This document shows, piece by piece, positions 37,901 through 49,800 of a DNA stretch of 64,000 bases. A model generated the notes under the pieces. The model saw nothing but the letters and a program-made list of their open reading frames with translations, was not told the DNA's origin and ran no database searches. Position 1 is the first letter of the stretch, and each line of letters starts with the position of its first letter. A program made the translations under genes and the position numbers. The stretch covers positions 2,666,001 to 2,730,000 of the forward strand of contig CM033404.1 of NCBI GenBank assembly GCA_019426215.1, read 5' to 3'. The stretch is from Buddleja alternifolia. Taxonomy: Eukaryota > Streptophyta > Magnoliopsida > Lamiales > Scrophulariaceae.

Positions 37901-40900
37901 ACACTTGCTTCACAAGATCACCTGGACAACATCCCGTTAACTTCCCACGCATGCCATGAGGGGAGACAATAACTGCACAAACACACATCATTTGAATTTT
38001 AAGAGTTAAGTAAATCACTGCCAAGCTGTTAACATCGTAATAGCTTAATGTAAGATGGTAAGAGTGCTGAATGCATGCCAATAGATGTCTGATGAGAGTC
38101 ATTAGTGTTCTTATCTTTTAACATTATCAAAAGGCAACAGCGTCCTAAGAGTCCGACACAGTCGTAACATGTATTTGAAAGGGTTGCATCATGTAACTGA
38201 GCTTATCTTTCTATTCTATCTTCACCAATTCACACACAAGAAGGACAAAGAGAAACTCAAACTCATGCAAGTTCATATCATTGTGAAAGCAGATTTTTGT
38301 TCTGAGCAACAGACCTGAAATTCTATCATTAGAACGTCTAGAAGAACTGCTGGCGAATGGTTCAATATCACCACTTGAAAGCGCTCGGACGTGCCTAAGA
38401 GTGAGCAAAAACAATCATGTTTCAAACATCTAATATGGCATTTATATGTCCAGAAAAAGGAAAAAGGCTAAACAATAGAGTTGGGTTATAAAGCTAATAT
38501 AAATTACAAATAGTATAAAAAAAATTATAAGAGACTGACTTAGCAGATACAATAACATGAACGAAAATTGTTTCTTCCGTTGCCGCAAAGATGAACTCAG
38601 CCACAGGTTGACCCCTCCTGCAATGCATCAATATAACTTCTTGAGAAGGTACATTTTACATCAGAACTGTCTCATAACTTCTCAAAGGCAAAGAGTTCAT
38701 GGCTCGAACAAGAATCCCACACCGAGGGGCAATGGATTATAGAGAGAAATCAGAAATTAGGAAAAAAGAACAGAATATATCATAAGTTGCAGCCATGACA
38801 AGTATGAGAAGTATTGATTATAAGAAGCTCCAGATATATTGCTTATGACATCGATGGTAGTAAAAATCATATGCCACTAAATAAATATTTGGATGTCTAA
38901 AAACATAAATCTCAAAACCGAACCTTAACACCAATAGCTAACCTGAACAGTTCTTCATTCTGTGTAAATGGGTGATATTTCGAAAATACATCCCCAAATC
39001 GTATATATGAAAGTCCTCTAAGAGCTCTGTCAAATGAAATAAAAGCACTGTGGTGTTAATTAATGATTAAGCATGTCAACCAATCGCAATAAAGACACAG
39101 CATAACCTTTCTATACAGTTTCGTAAAGCCTGGGATAGGGCAGCTGCAACTTCCTCGGAGTCACCAGGCGCCACCCAAAGTCCAGATGCAAGAGCTTCCA
39201 CAGTAAAAACACAAAAGTTAATTAAGCAATTAAATCCACCCATTATATGATCAAATGAGTATACAATTATATTATATTAAAGCAATAGGGTTAAAGTGAC
39301 AATTACAATTAACTTTCTATAAAATCACTATTGAAGCAATATACCTCTCAATTTAGCAACAGCAGGCTGTGCCTTCTCGATGACAGATGAATGTTGCCCA
39401 GGAAGAAAAAGCCAGAGCTTGATCTTTTCATCTGTTCAAATAAGATGAGTAGGTGGCCTTAAGAAAAACATAGGTGTTTGTCTCACTCATAATGCCACTT
39501 ATAATCTTTACCTGGATTATGCAGACCCTGGGAAGGATCCCAAGGTCCCATAAAAGAATTGGTCCATGTGCTGAGAAACCCTTCCTTCTGAAGTTGCAGA
39601 TGTGCTGAAAGTACTGGCAGCGTAGCCGCATCTTTCTGGTCCACTTTCACACTTCACGAATATCAAGCCCAAAGGAATTAGATGGGATCTAAAACTCAAC
39701 ACATATATCCAACTAATTGCACAGGGAAGGTATGGGAAAAACCATGTGTTAAAAAAAATCAAATATGGAAGTCATTTAAGCTATTAACCGATCATTAATA
39801 TGAGAAGTATGATTAGTTCTCTTAAGCATGAGATTTAATGTCCATAACCCACTCTTTTACTCAGTTCACATGTTCCTTGTTCAATGGATAGACCATTCTA
39901 TATAAGCTATATAGATTGCTTAGGACATTAAAACAACTAAATCATGTGGCATCAACACTTTAATTATTCAAGTAAGTAATCTTTCTCGACATTCCTTACA
40001 AATAATTCAACACACTCGCAATTAATAGTCAAGATCACACCTCTTATCAGGCAGAGGATTGAAATCAAACTCATGCGGAAGAAACTGAAACCATGATATC
40101 TGATGCAAACCACCCTGAAAAAAATGTTGAAAAATGAGATAAGAAGCTACAAATGCATCCGCTATCAAGAATATCATATAAAGCAACCTCAATAATGAAT
40201 ATCAAACTAGCTGCTGTGGAGACAGCTTAGCAAAGGCAAACATAGACTAACATGCCTTAACAAGCCATTCAAAGGTTTTATATTTCTTCTACTACTATTG
40301 CATAGTAAAAAAAAAAAAAAACGAATCTAGTATGCAACATGCCTGCTACACACAGTTCCCAGATAATGGAAAACCAGCCACCGTTGGGTAACTAAATAGT
40401 TAGCTTTGTTGGAGTGATGAAATTGAACGGTGGTGCTGGCATACACACACATTCAGAAGTACATTAAATTTTTATCAAATGCATTTTACTATCAAGTCTA
40501 CACTGTACACCCATAAGAAGGCAAAAACCAATTACATATCGGAAACCAGACACAGTACAGCTGTATGTAGCTGATTTTGAGAAACCTGAGGAATGGAATG
40601 TTTTATGAGCAGTAACAACTAAGGCAAATTTTCACATGCTGGATATAAATCTACATTGGACGACAAGCATCCATGTGTAGACATACTATTAAATCATGAA
40701 ACAGGATCCAATTCCAATATAAGTAGCATGATTAATTTCCTTAGGCAGCCAGATGATTTCGGAATCAATACTTTTTACTTTGGCAAATTAAATTTTTAAG
40801 CTAAAAAAGTTGTGCCACTATCCTGAAACTCTAGATGTGAGCATAACTTTATTTTACATGAATAACCTTACCACTCTAGCAAAATTCTAGCAAACTACGA

Positions 40901-41004
40901 AAGTAGAACAGTGTGTATGCAGCAGGAGTTAGAAAATCAAGTTCAACAGACCGTAACGAAATACAAATGCAGGAACTTACAATTTTGAAAATATTCGTCC
41001 ACAT
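23711..41004 (-). CDS. MED13: Mediator subunit 13 (MED13 / GRAND CENTRAL), complete
   Basis: Largest subunit of the Mediator CDK8 kinase module (with MED12, CDK8, cyclin C), nuclear; it links the module to core Mediator. Coding exons from ATG: 41004-40981, 40114-40041, 39651-39512, 39431-39345, 39194-39107, 39026-38943, 38617-38540, 38394-38315, 37972-37894, 37738-37418, 36325-36082, 34681-34427, 33191-31836, 31057-30790, 30710-30578, 29835-29748, 29574-29496, 28835-28540, 27363-26298, 25822-25481, 24315-23711. All borders are GT-AG, every phase fits, total 1,928 codons. The N-terminus reads MWTNIFKI then GGLHQISWFQFLPHEF, typical plant Med13_N; the middle is Ser-rich and acidic (WGWDDDDRGMGMDIQALLSE), followed by GEPPGTAESQ; the C-terminal half carries YQDDWLKTSASSLQVWEKA and ends LLHFADKELSRLPEK. 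The 8-codon first exon is easily missed. A 5' UTR intron is possible (splice-donor-like GTAACA near 41531). Confidence 0.95.
25230..25420. repeat. Degraded MITE of the small Mutator-type family, intron 20 of MED13
   Basis: Left CCCTAATTACAAAAAATACC and right AAGTGAAGGGGAGTACATGTA echo the AATTACACAGACCCC ends of 13642-13902 and 19856-20076, with a GGTAATTT-type middle. No clean 9-bp duplication remains. Confidence 0.4.
25947..25996. repeat. (CA)n(TA)n microsatellite, intron 19 of MED13
   Basis: A run of CA dinucleotides passing directly into TA dinucleotides, about 50 bp in all. Another TA run lies at about 27632-27652 in the next intron. Confidence 0.9.
30070..30240. repeat. GAGCT-rich short repeat, intron 15 of MED13
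   Basis: Contains CGAGCTCGAGCTACTTAGCTC and GGAGCTCAAGCTCGAGC; the end TTTGCACCCCTAGC is the complement of the GGGGTGCAAA terminus common in short plant elements. It resembles family R1 (13260, 14525) in style. No target duplication found. Confidence 0.4.
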
Positions 41005-42559
41005 CCGTGATTTGCCTCCCTATGAGGCAAAATTCCTTCAACCACCACCAATGTTTATAGACTTAAAAACGCATATCGAATACCTCCTCAGTTATAATCT
41101 CCGCATAAGCAACTCACGGAAAACTGAACAGCAAAACAGCGGTCAGTTATGCAGTAGTTCATTCTCAAACCACCTTCAAAGAAAGTAATAGCAATTCATA
41201 CAAAAAATAACTTCAAAATCCGCATAATCAATATACGCGACAATTAAAAAACGTAAAACGGTCCGATCTGATAAAAACAAGAAACTTTCAGTCACTTACA
41301 GCTCGTGTACACGCGCGTTCTTCAATCAAAATTAAATTTCCTCAAACGTAATGGAATAAATCCTCGCCTATGCTAGGGCAAACAAAAACAGCAGCAAAAA
41401 ATCGAGAAAACTAAATAGAGCCAACAACATTTGAGCTTAATTGACATACGAACGAGACGAAGTAACCGTTGTGCGGCGGCAAAAAAAAAAATTGCGGAAT
41501 ATATGGAACTGAAAGGAGAAAAGGATTGTTACCTGAGTGAGTGACAGTATGTGAGGATTTAGGAATTGGAGTGTTTCCGCCTGAAATGAAATGATTTTTT
41601 GCACGGAGTGACGCACAATTCACGGAGGTGCGAACGCCTGCTCGTTTTTATTTCCTTCTTGCGAAAAAATAGGTAGATTCCTTTTTTATTCTCGTGGAGA
41701 GAGTTGAAAGTTACTTGTTTTCAGCTTAAAATGGGGAAAAATGAGATGAGAATAAAATCAGGGAAAAAAGATCTAAGATTGAGTTTGACGCAATGATTAA
41801 ATCATTAAAAAATGTTTTTTGGTTTATTATTAATGTTTTTGAGGATGGAAGCTTGATGAGCATTTTTTAGTTCGATAGCTAAAGTACAATTTAGAGTCGG
41901 TTACGCGTATCAATTTACAATATAATCGATTCATATAAAGGAGAGAAAATTGTCACTAATGGTAGTTTAAGTGATGTAAGCTGCTTGTCAAAGTTTTAGA
42001 TAGGGTGGCACCACCATCAGGTCAAAAAGCATATGGACTCAAGATATGTAGGGAAACTTTCGTGTGTAGTTTTGGCTGAGAACCCTAGTGTACAGTGTAC
42101 TTAACTAAAATGTGGAACTTCCATAGTTTTATTAAGATTGTCATGGAACAAAAGCACAAAGTAGTCGGATTTGTCCCACAATTGCTTTTTCTTTGGGATG
42201 TTACGAGTGTTTCCTTTTTTTCCTCCAAAAACCACCAATGGCACGGTCGGAGATTTTTCGAGTTCCCCTCCCATATCAATATATAAAACAAAAGCATATA
42301 CGCTTATATTGACAAAATAAGATAAACAATGAGTACTTACTCCCTTACAAATGTCAAAATACCAAAACATTACAAAAAGCCTACGAACAAAATGAAAAGA
42401 GGGGTACTCTAGCAGCAACCGCAAACCAACATCAAGCTAGACCCAAAAGAAGTACTAACAACAGCAACATCCAACAGCCAACTAAATCTAGAAGAAGGAA
42501 TGTCATCTTTATCTACCCGAATAAATCCTGCAGCTTCACCTTGAAAATCATGAGGTAGT

Positions 42560-43207
42560 AGAGTCTTTGATTATCGAGAATAACATGCCCCCGATGTGAG
42601 CCACCGAATGAAAAGCAAAGTACTACAATCATTGAAAGCAAACGAATTAAGGAAATCTACAGGCAGGCAACCTGGATTTGTCCATGTGAATGATGTCCGA
42701 GCTTCAGTAGGAAATTTGATGGGGAAGAAAAATAGATGATTGCCTTTAAGGCACAAGCCGGATTAGCGAAATGTCAGCCACCATGTTCCCTTCTCTAAAC
42801 TAAATATGTGGGAAAAATAAAGGTCCATTTTGCTCATATAATGTTTGATTATAACAATGAAGTTATGATCTTCCAATGACCGCTGTATTTGGAATGAATT
42901 AAAAGTGGAGTTACTTAGCATCAAGTCCCACCCACATGTTTCTCATTCCCAAATCCCGCGCTAAATCCAAACCTCTCAAGTCCCAACAAAGCAAAACTTC
43001 GGCATAGGTATTTGACTCGAAACCAATAAAGTCCTGAAAAGCAAAAACCAAATTACCTTCAGAATCACGAATGGCCCCTCCTGCTCCGGTTACAAGAGAA
43101 AGAGCCTTTGAAGCTTCGTCCATGTTTAGTTTAAATTTGCCTCTCTCCGGCTTCTTCCATAGGACCATGATTGGGTGTTTGGGGATAGGCGGGTGTACAT
43201 GGTACAT
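42560..43207 (-). pseudogene. Decayed RNase H-like domain (LINE or domesticated remnant)
   Basis: Minus-strand translation from 43207 gives KPERGKFKLNMDEASKAL, then GAGGAIRDSEGNLVFAF, YAEVLLCWDLRGLDLARDLG and VGLDAK before a stop. This is the order of the plant RNase H-like (RVT_3) domain: a first acidic residue in LNMDE, GGxIRD, AE before the helix, LDxK. Further downstream the words HFANPACALK suggest the broken end (normally ...ADxxANxA). No reverse transcriptase precedes it. Probably a truncated LINE 3' piece. Confidence 0.6.
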
Positions 43208-43535
43208 TTTGTGAGTTACAAGTTGAGTTACTTCTTTGTGAGTTGTGCATGAACTTTACACGATCAGAGTAGACTAGTTGTCAAATGACAAGGACCAAAG
43301 ATCTACATTAGTTCGGTCAGTGCAATGCTTTCTTTACTGGATTTTCTACGAAATATCGATGTTCAGTTTTGATTTAAGGTGGTGATTCTTCAAACAAGCC
43401 AATTAGTCAATTGCCTGAGTAGTAGACAGAAGTTTGGCTTCAGGAAGATTTCTTCTATGTATCCATATAATTAACAAATTTTGAGTGAAATAAATATTCA
43501 AATACAACTATAGTGATATCAATTTTTTATATATA

Positions 43536-44083
43536 TGTGATGCGGTTCGAAATTACACTAAAAAAATCATGAAATTCAGACATGATTTTATATTTATAAT
43601 TTATGGGAATTACTGAGAATAATAAAGACAAATAACTAAATATAGAATAAAATATAGAGAATGGAAAAGAAGAAGTATTTTATTATTTTTTATGCTCTTG
43701 AGAGAAAATACAAAGATATGAATTTTTGACTTTTCAGAGAAAGTAAAATATAAAAGATGAGATTACACATATGTATAAGGCCATAAGACCGAATTCCCTC
43801 TTTAAATTGGTCTCTTTGACCGATTTCTTGTAGCCTAGGAAATATGGGAATCATATCCCCTATTTTAGGAGATGCAGGTTAAGATCCGATATGATTTGAT
43901 CTGATTCAATCTTCTATATTCTTTTAGTTAGCCTTCCACGTGTCTGATGTAGGTATCCCTTGACCTCATTATGAACTTGCCTTTGAGGTAGCCTCTAAAT
44001 CTTCCTTGAAGTAACTACGAGCTTTCCTTGAGGCTCAATTCTTCGAGCCTAATTGTGGAAAGTGATAGTTTACGCCCACATCA
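43536..44083. mobile_element. Probable solo LTR
   Basis: Starts TGTGATGCGG and ends CGCCCACATCA, flanked by ATATA at 43531-43535 and 44084-44088. TG...CA-type ends, a 5-bp duplication and about 550 bp without coding sequence fit a solo LTR. The duplication is low-complexity, so confidence is moderate. Confidence 0.5.
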
Positions 44084-44857
44084 ATATATAATAAAAAAAA
44101 GTACGTATGTTTTAATGCATGTATGTGCCCTTTGAAATTGAGTACAATGTCTTGTTCCAACCCTGTTGACCAGTCTAATGTGTATAGTTATGAATATAAT
44201 AATCCACGACACCATTTTTTGAAATACCGATCATATTTATTGAACAATCGACTCAATTACTACCACAACAACAACATTGTTAGTCAAATAAAATTGTATT
44301 CGAATAACAAATGAATAGATTGTGTACATTGACAACTCTGGACGTCAACGATGTTGAACGAAGAAAATAATCGTAAACAAGAAACAAAAAGGAAAAAAAG
44401 GGCATGGGAGAATAACAATGATGAGTATAAGTGGGAGAATAACAATGATGAGTATAAGTTATAATCAACCAATGTAATTAATAATGGCATTACTTAGAAT
44501 TACAAGTCCAAAACAATCCTGGTTTTGTACATGAAAGTATGGAACAATTCCTAAAAACATGATTATAAGTATGAAACAGAGTTACCATACATGATTTAAA
44601 ATGCAACATTTGATAATTTCAACATTGTTCATGAAAAACTTTTGTTATTAACTTATTTTCACAAAGTTTACAGAAAAGATTTCCGTTGAACAAATATCAG
44701 TAAGTACGATCAATCTCAGTGAGAGATAGTGTATATCCATATATATATATATATATATATATCTCTTTTTTATACAATTGACCATATATGAACAATTAAG
44801 AGGCAAAGCCTTAAAACCGATACATTTGCATGGTCATAACAGCAAAGTCAAAAATTG

Positions 44858-45440
44858 AGGCCCCGATTGGATGAGATGCTGTTTTCCATTTCTCGATTTC
44901 TCAGAGATTTTTTTTTCATAAAAAATGCATATGTTTGACATCTCCCAAAAAAATCCCAAAGAAATACTACACACAATTTTTCAGAAAAAAATCTCAAATT
45001 TCTTTGAAAAGGGACATTTCTCTCAAAAAGTCAGAATTTTACTATTCATGATTAGACAGTTCACCCAATAATTAAAAGTACTTTATCCGCCAATATCTTG
45101 ATATAATCATCAAAATAATCACATATCTTTATTTGAAATGATGTAAGCTACGAAATAAGATCCACTTTGCATATTTTTGGATGCATAATCGATGAATTTA
45201 GCTTAAATATGTTAAATATTCTTACAAAAACAAAACTCATCCATACTAATTTTTCACAATTTTTTTTTTCTTATAAAAAAAATATATCACATCACACTTA
45301 ATCATTACACTTTTTTCTATCAAAAAAACTCATTCAAACGCATTTTCTCTTTCACATTTCTATTTTTTTAAAAATAATTTCTCTTATTTTATTTATGAAA
45401 AATAAGAAATTGAAAATAGACGTTCATCCAATTGAGCCTC
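44858..45440. repeat. Terminal-inverted-repeat element, unclassified MITE
   Basis: Left GAGGCCCCGATTGGATGAG and right, on the minus strand, GAGGCTCAATTGGATGAAC form imperfect inverted ends of about 45 bp around an AT-rich core. I found no certain target duplication. Confidence 0.5.
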
Positions 45441-45892
45441 CATATCGAATTTAACAAACATCATAATTAAATGAATCAATAAAGCAACATTAATGTCCTG
45501 ATGTATTTTCTGGCAAAGAAATTAAACGCTCTGCAAAAATATTAATTGCGATGTAAATCAAACTGTTGAGTAATAGTGGTAAGACATGACGTTGTACTTT
45601 CAAAGATCATGTTTGATTTATAGTGATAATTAAAGCTGAAATACACCATGTCCAATTCATGAGCATTTCAAAAATCATTATGTATCAAATTATCACACAT
45701 ATTTCACACATGCATTTGACACTTGAAAATATTAAAAAATATAGAATGTATAAAAATAGTGGAACGAATATCCTACACTTCTCCATAAATATAGGCGTGT
45801 TTAACACAATTAAACATTAATTACGTCACATACACGATATGATTCCACCAGGATCTTGACTCTCAAGATTATTCTTATTTGTCAAAAATTAA

Positions 45893-46285
45893 GGCTGTGT
45901 TTGGTTTTGTTTTCAAACCTATTTTGGCCAAAAAATTTGGCCAAAACTTGTTTGTTTTGTATTTTTTTGATCAAAAATGATTTTTTTGGTCAAAAAAATT
46001 GTCAGCTATTGTCTCCCTATTTGTCTTTACTTTAAGGTACCTACTAATTACATCAACTACAATATAATCATTTAAAACTTATATTATATTATATTTTTCA
46101 ATCATTAATTAATTATAAACACAACTTTTCAGATAAAAACTTACATGATTTGACTGCTACAGTAACTCTTGTCTCTTCTGAAAATAAAATCAAACACTAA
46201 ACCAAACACATTTTCATCAAAATACACAACTTCCAATAAATCTTTTCACCAAAAAAAAAACCCCAAAATAAAACCAAACACACCC
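45893..46285. mobile_element. Tourist-like MITE (PIF/Harbinger type), upstream of OST48
   Basis: Inverted ends GGCTGTGTTTGGTTTTGTTT and, on the minus strand, GGGTGTGTTTGGTTTTATTT, flanked by TAA on both sides (45890-45892 and 46286-46288). 393 bp, AT-rich, no ORF. It sits about 570 bp before the OST48 ATG. Confidence 0.75.
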
Positions 46286-46858
46286 TAAAATATTTCAGCA
46301 ATTGTGATTATTATCTCTCTGAAATTAGTTCAAAATTTGCACGCGCTAGCATATTTTGCAATATTAGTGCGATACAGTCTTTCTTAGCAAACAATGAACC
46401 GCGAACTTCCCACTTTCACTTTAGAACTAAATAAATTACATAGTAAATTCGATGCAATAAAATTGATCAAAAATTATTATTATTATTATATGGTAGGAAC
46501 CAAGTAATAAAAAGCACTAATCTAATTTATAATGGTAAAACACGAATCATTATATTAAAATCCACTGTAAAATGATCAAGTAGGCCAATAATCATTTCAT
46601 CAGGCGACATCTCTTCACTTTCAAATGTGAGCTCAAGTGTTTGAATCCCGAGCATTCGACTCCACCAAGCCATTCTATACAAAAGCCAAACTCGCGGTCA
46701 TAAACCAACGACTTCAGTAAATCAGAAAGAAAGTTACCGTGCCATAATCAGTAAAGGGGGCCATTAGAACTTAGAACACACACACACTGCTGTGAAATTT
46801 GGGACATTTCCAAAACCCACACATCACTGAAACCCTGATTTTCACGAGCTCGAACGCC

Positions 46859-49800
46859 ATGTTCATGAAAATTCTCCCATTAATCTTCGTTTCCATTCCG
46901 TTATTCGCGATTCTATGCGTTTCATTCTCCGAAGAAAACCCCACAGATCGCCGAGTTTTGGTCCTGCTCGACGATTTCGCGATTAAATCCTCGCATTCCA
47001 TCTTCTTCAAGTCGCTCGAAAGCCGAGGATTGGATCTCGATTTCAAGCTAGCTGATGATCCTAAGCTCGCATTGCAGAGATACGGACGGTATTTATACGA
47101 TGCTGCTATTCTTTTCGCCCCAACAGTCGATCGTAAGTGCACATACAATGCACGATTGAGTATATGAATTTTATTTGATTTTGCTCGTGTGCGAGCTCGT
47201 CGTTTTTATTTTATGAAACTTAGATGATTTACTGGCCTGAGTTTATGTTTAGATGTGAATTGGAGGTGTTATTGAACTTTGTTATCAGTTAAATTTTTTA
47301 TAACTTTTGTCTGGCGAAAAATTAGGGTTTGGTGGGTCCATTGATGCTGCATCATTGCTAGAGTTTGTTGATTCTGGTCATGATTTGATTCTCGCGGCTG
47401 ATGCATCAGCTTCAGAATTTATTCGAGATATAGCTGTTGAGTGTGGGGTTGACTTTGATGAGGTAGCATTCTATACATCATTCCGATTTCGTAGCATCAG
47501 TTTGTGCTTTTGCTTAAGTTTCTAGAAAACACTTGGTTTCTTAATTTACCATGGAAAATGTGGGAAGGCAGTGATGTTTAAATGGGTAATTATAGGATCC
47601 TGCTGCTTTGGTAATCGACCACACAAGCTATGCAGTTTCGGAGACAGCAGGGGATCATACATTGATTGCCGGTGATGATTTTATTCAATCTGATGCGATT
47701 TTGGGCAGCAAGAGAATAGAGGTAATTTTGTGTATTTTTGTTGTAATACCTGATCAGTAGCTTGCACTGGCATTCCATAGTCATTAAATGACATTCACAT
47801 CAAATATCAGTCATTGCGGATTTCAGTTTCTACTTTGATGCTTGCTAGTTATTGTTGTAAAAAAAAGCTTTGTAGTTGTCCTTATGGGTTGAGGTTTTGT
47901 CATGGTTGTAGCTTAATTTGTTAATTTTACAGCAAAACACTTGTCTTGTTTATCAATGTGTTAATTGGACTTCTTCTGGGCTACCCTTTGCTTTGGCGTA
48001 TTTGACTAAGTATTTTGGTGAACTGAACTTTTTAGTAAGCTGCTAATATTTTCAAAGGAAAGTGAAGTAAAATAATGGTAAACTTGGCTTCCCATATAAA
48101 GTTTAAAAGAAAAAAGAAATTCCATGTTTATGTTGATGAATTAATTAATTTGTAACTTGAGACTCTTCCTAGGATCTCCAATATTTCTTACAGTTTGATT
48201 AGAAACTTGGCTTCCCATATAAAGTCTTCAAGGAAAAAAAATTCCATGTTTATATTGATGAATTAATTCATTTGTAACTTAAGACCCTTCCAAAGATCTG
48301 AAATATTTTGTACTGTTTGATTAATCTTTATTATTATTTTTAGCTTTTCTGTCATACATACAACTGCGATTTGTTAATTATCTGCTAAATTGATTATCTC
48401 CCGTTTTTCTATTAAAACCCACAGAGCCTAAGAGGATATTCTGTCCATTTGTGAGTATGACCATAGGCATGTGATTTTTCTGATTCTTTTTGTTAATTCT
48501 TCCACAGGCTCCTGTGCTTTTCAAGGGAGTTGGTCACTCGGTGAATCCTGCCAACAATTTGGTATTGTTTCTTCATTTTCTGAACCTAGAACCCACATGT
48601 ATGGACCTTAAGTATCATATTTCCAGTATATTGATCTGCTTTATATACCAGGTGGTGAAAGTCCTCTCAGCTTCTGCAGCAGCGTATTCAGCCAATCCAA
48701 ACTCCAAGTTCACAAATCCTCCCACTTTGACTGGGTCTGCGATTTCTTTAGTTTCTGTTGTGCAGGTATACCGTTTTACTCCATTCCTCTCCCCAAAATC
48801 GCCAAGTGCTCCAGACAATACTACTTGTTCCTTGGGATGTGTTTGGTTGTATATGTGCTGAGCTGTATTCGAACTGTCTTCTCTACAAAATTCGGTGGAA
48901 TTTTTCTCTGTCAAGTTTAAAGAAGCCTACATCTTTCCCCGACAAGACTTTGATCTTTCACGATTTGAGATGGCACATTGTGAGCACATGCAATGACCAA
49001 TATCATTTACTGGAAGCCTTACTTAGATTGCACTGTGCTGTTTTCCTCAATTACTTAAAGCTTCAACTTGTTTATTTAACATTCTTTGAACTTCTATCTT
49101 CTTTATCCGCTTTCCTTTACTGGTTTGTTTCAGTATGCTGCAAGAATATTGTTTGTGAATCTTTAGAAGCATCTTGTAGCTCTGACACTCTTGTTGTCGC
49201 TTTTGTATCACTTGGGTGGCCAGCTTATCCATCTTGAATCTCCTCTCCTACAACTTGCCCACTTTATAATATATCAATTTGAGCAAGGGCAAGTTTGAGA
49301 CAAAGGAAATTCATGATTCAAAGTTACAGGCTGAGCTTGAATATTGTCTTGACTCTGTCCAAACTTGGCTTTGATGAGAATGAATTGGTAATATCTCCCG
49401 AAAGAATATGAAAGTTGAATAATGTGTGAGTGATGCCAATATTTCATTTTCATTCTCTATGATCTCAAAATATAACTATCACCCTATGTTTTTTGTTTTT
49501 ATTTTGAACTTAGTTTTCTTTAACTAGGAAAGTAACTGCACAATTTTGTAAGGATATGAGAGATGCAGGCATGATTACAAAAAAGCCCAAAGTTGGTCTG
49601 AGCTTGTACCGTATATATCTTATGGAAAGGTTTAAGAAATGAATCTTTCTTCCCAATAGAAACAGAGGCAGCTGTTGTGTATTGGGTCTGAGAGAATAAC
49701 TCAACCATTCAAATTTAACCAATCCTAAAGCAAAAGATAAACAAGTAAAATATGGTGGAAAATGTATCGTTGGGATATTTTCTGAATACACCTATAGATA

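Larger units (their letters stand above)
41005..46858. other. Divergent intergenic region between MED13 and OST48
   Basis: The two genes are transcribed away from each other, so both promoters lie in this 5.9 kb. No intact gene. The elements found are listed separately. The stretches 41650-42550 and 44500-44850 show nothing I can classify. A (AT)n run lies at about 44738-44762, and a 27-bp unit GGGAGAATAACAATGATGAG... is repeated twice at 44405-44458. Confidence 0.6.

Noticed and set aside
44738..44762. Possible regulatory element at the AT run
   Set aside because: A simple (AT)n microsatellite; nothing links it to either flanking gene.
46799..46858. An extended OST48 start 60 nt upstream
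   Set aside because: The upstream codon is TTG, not ATG; the ATG at 46859 begins directly at the signal peptide.
48758..49237. 159-residue frame in OST48 intron 5
   Set aside because: It overlaps an exon end in the wrong frame and contains no known domain; the flanking exons join cleanly without it.
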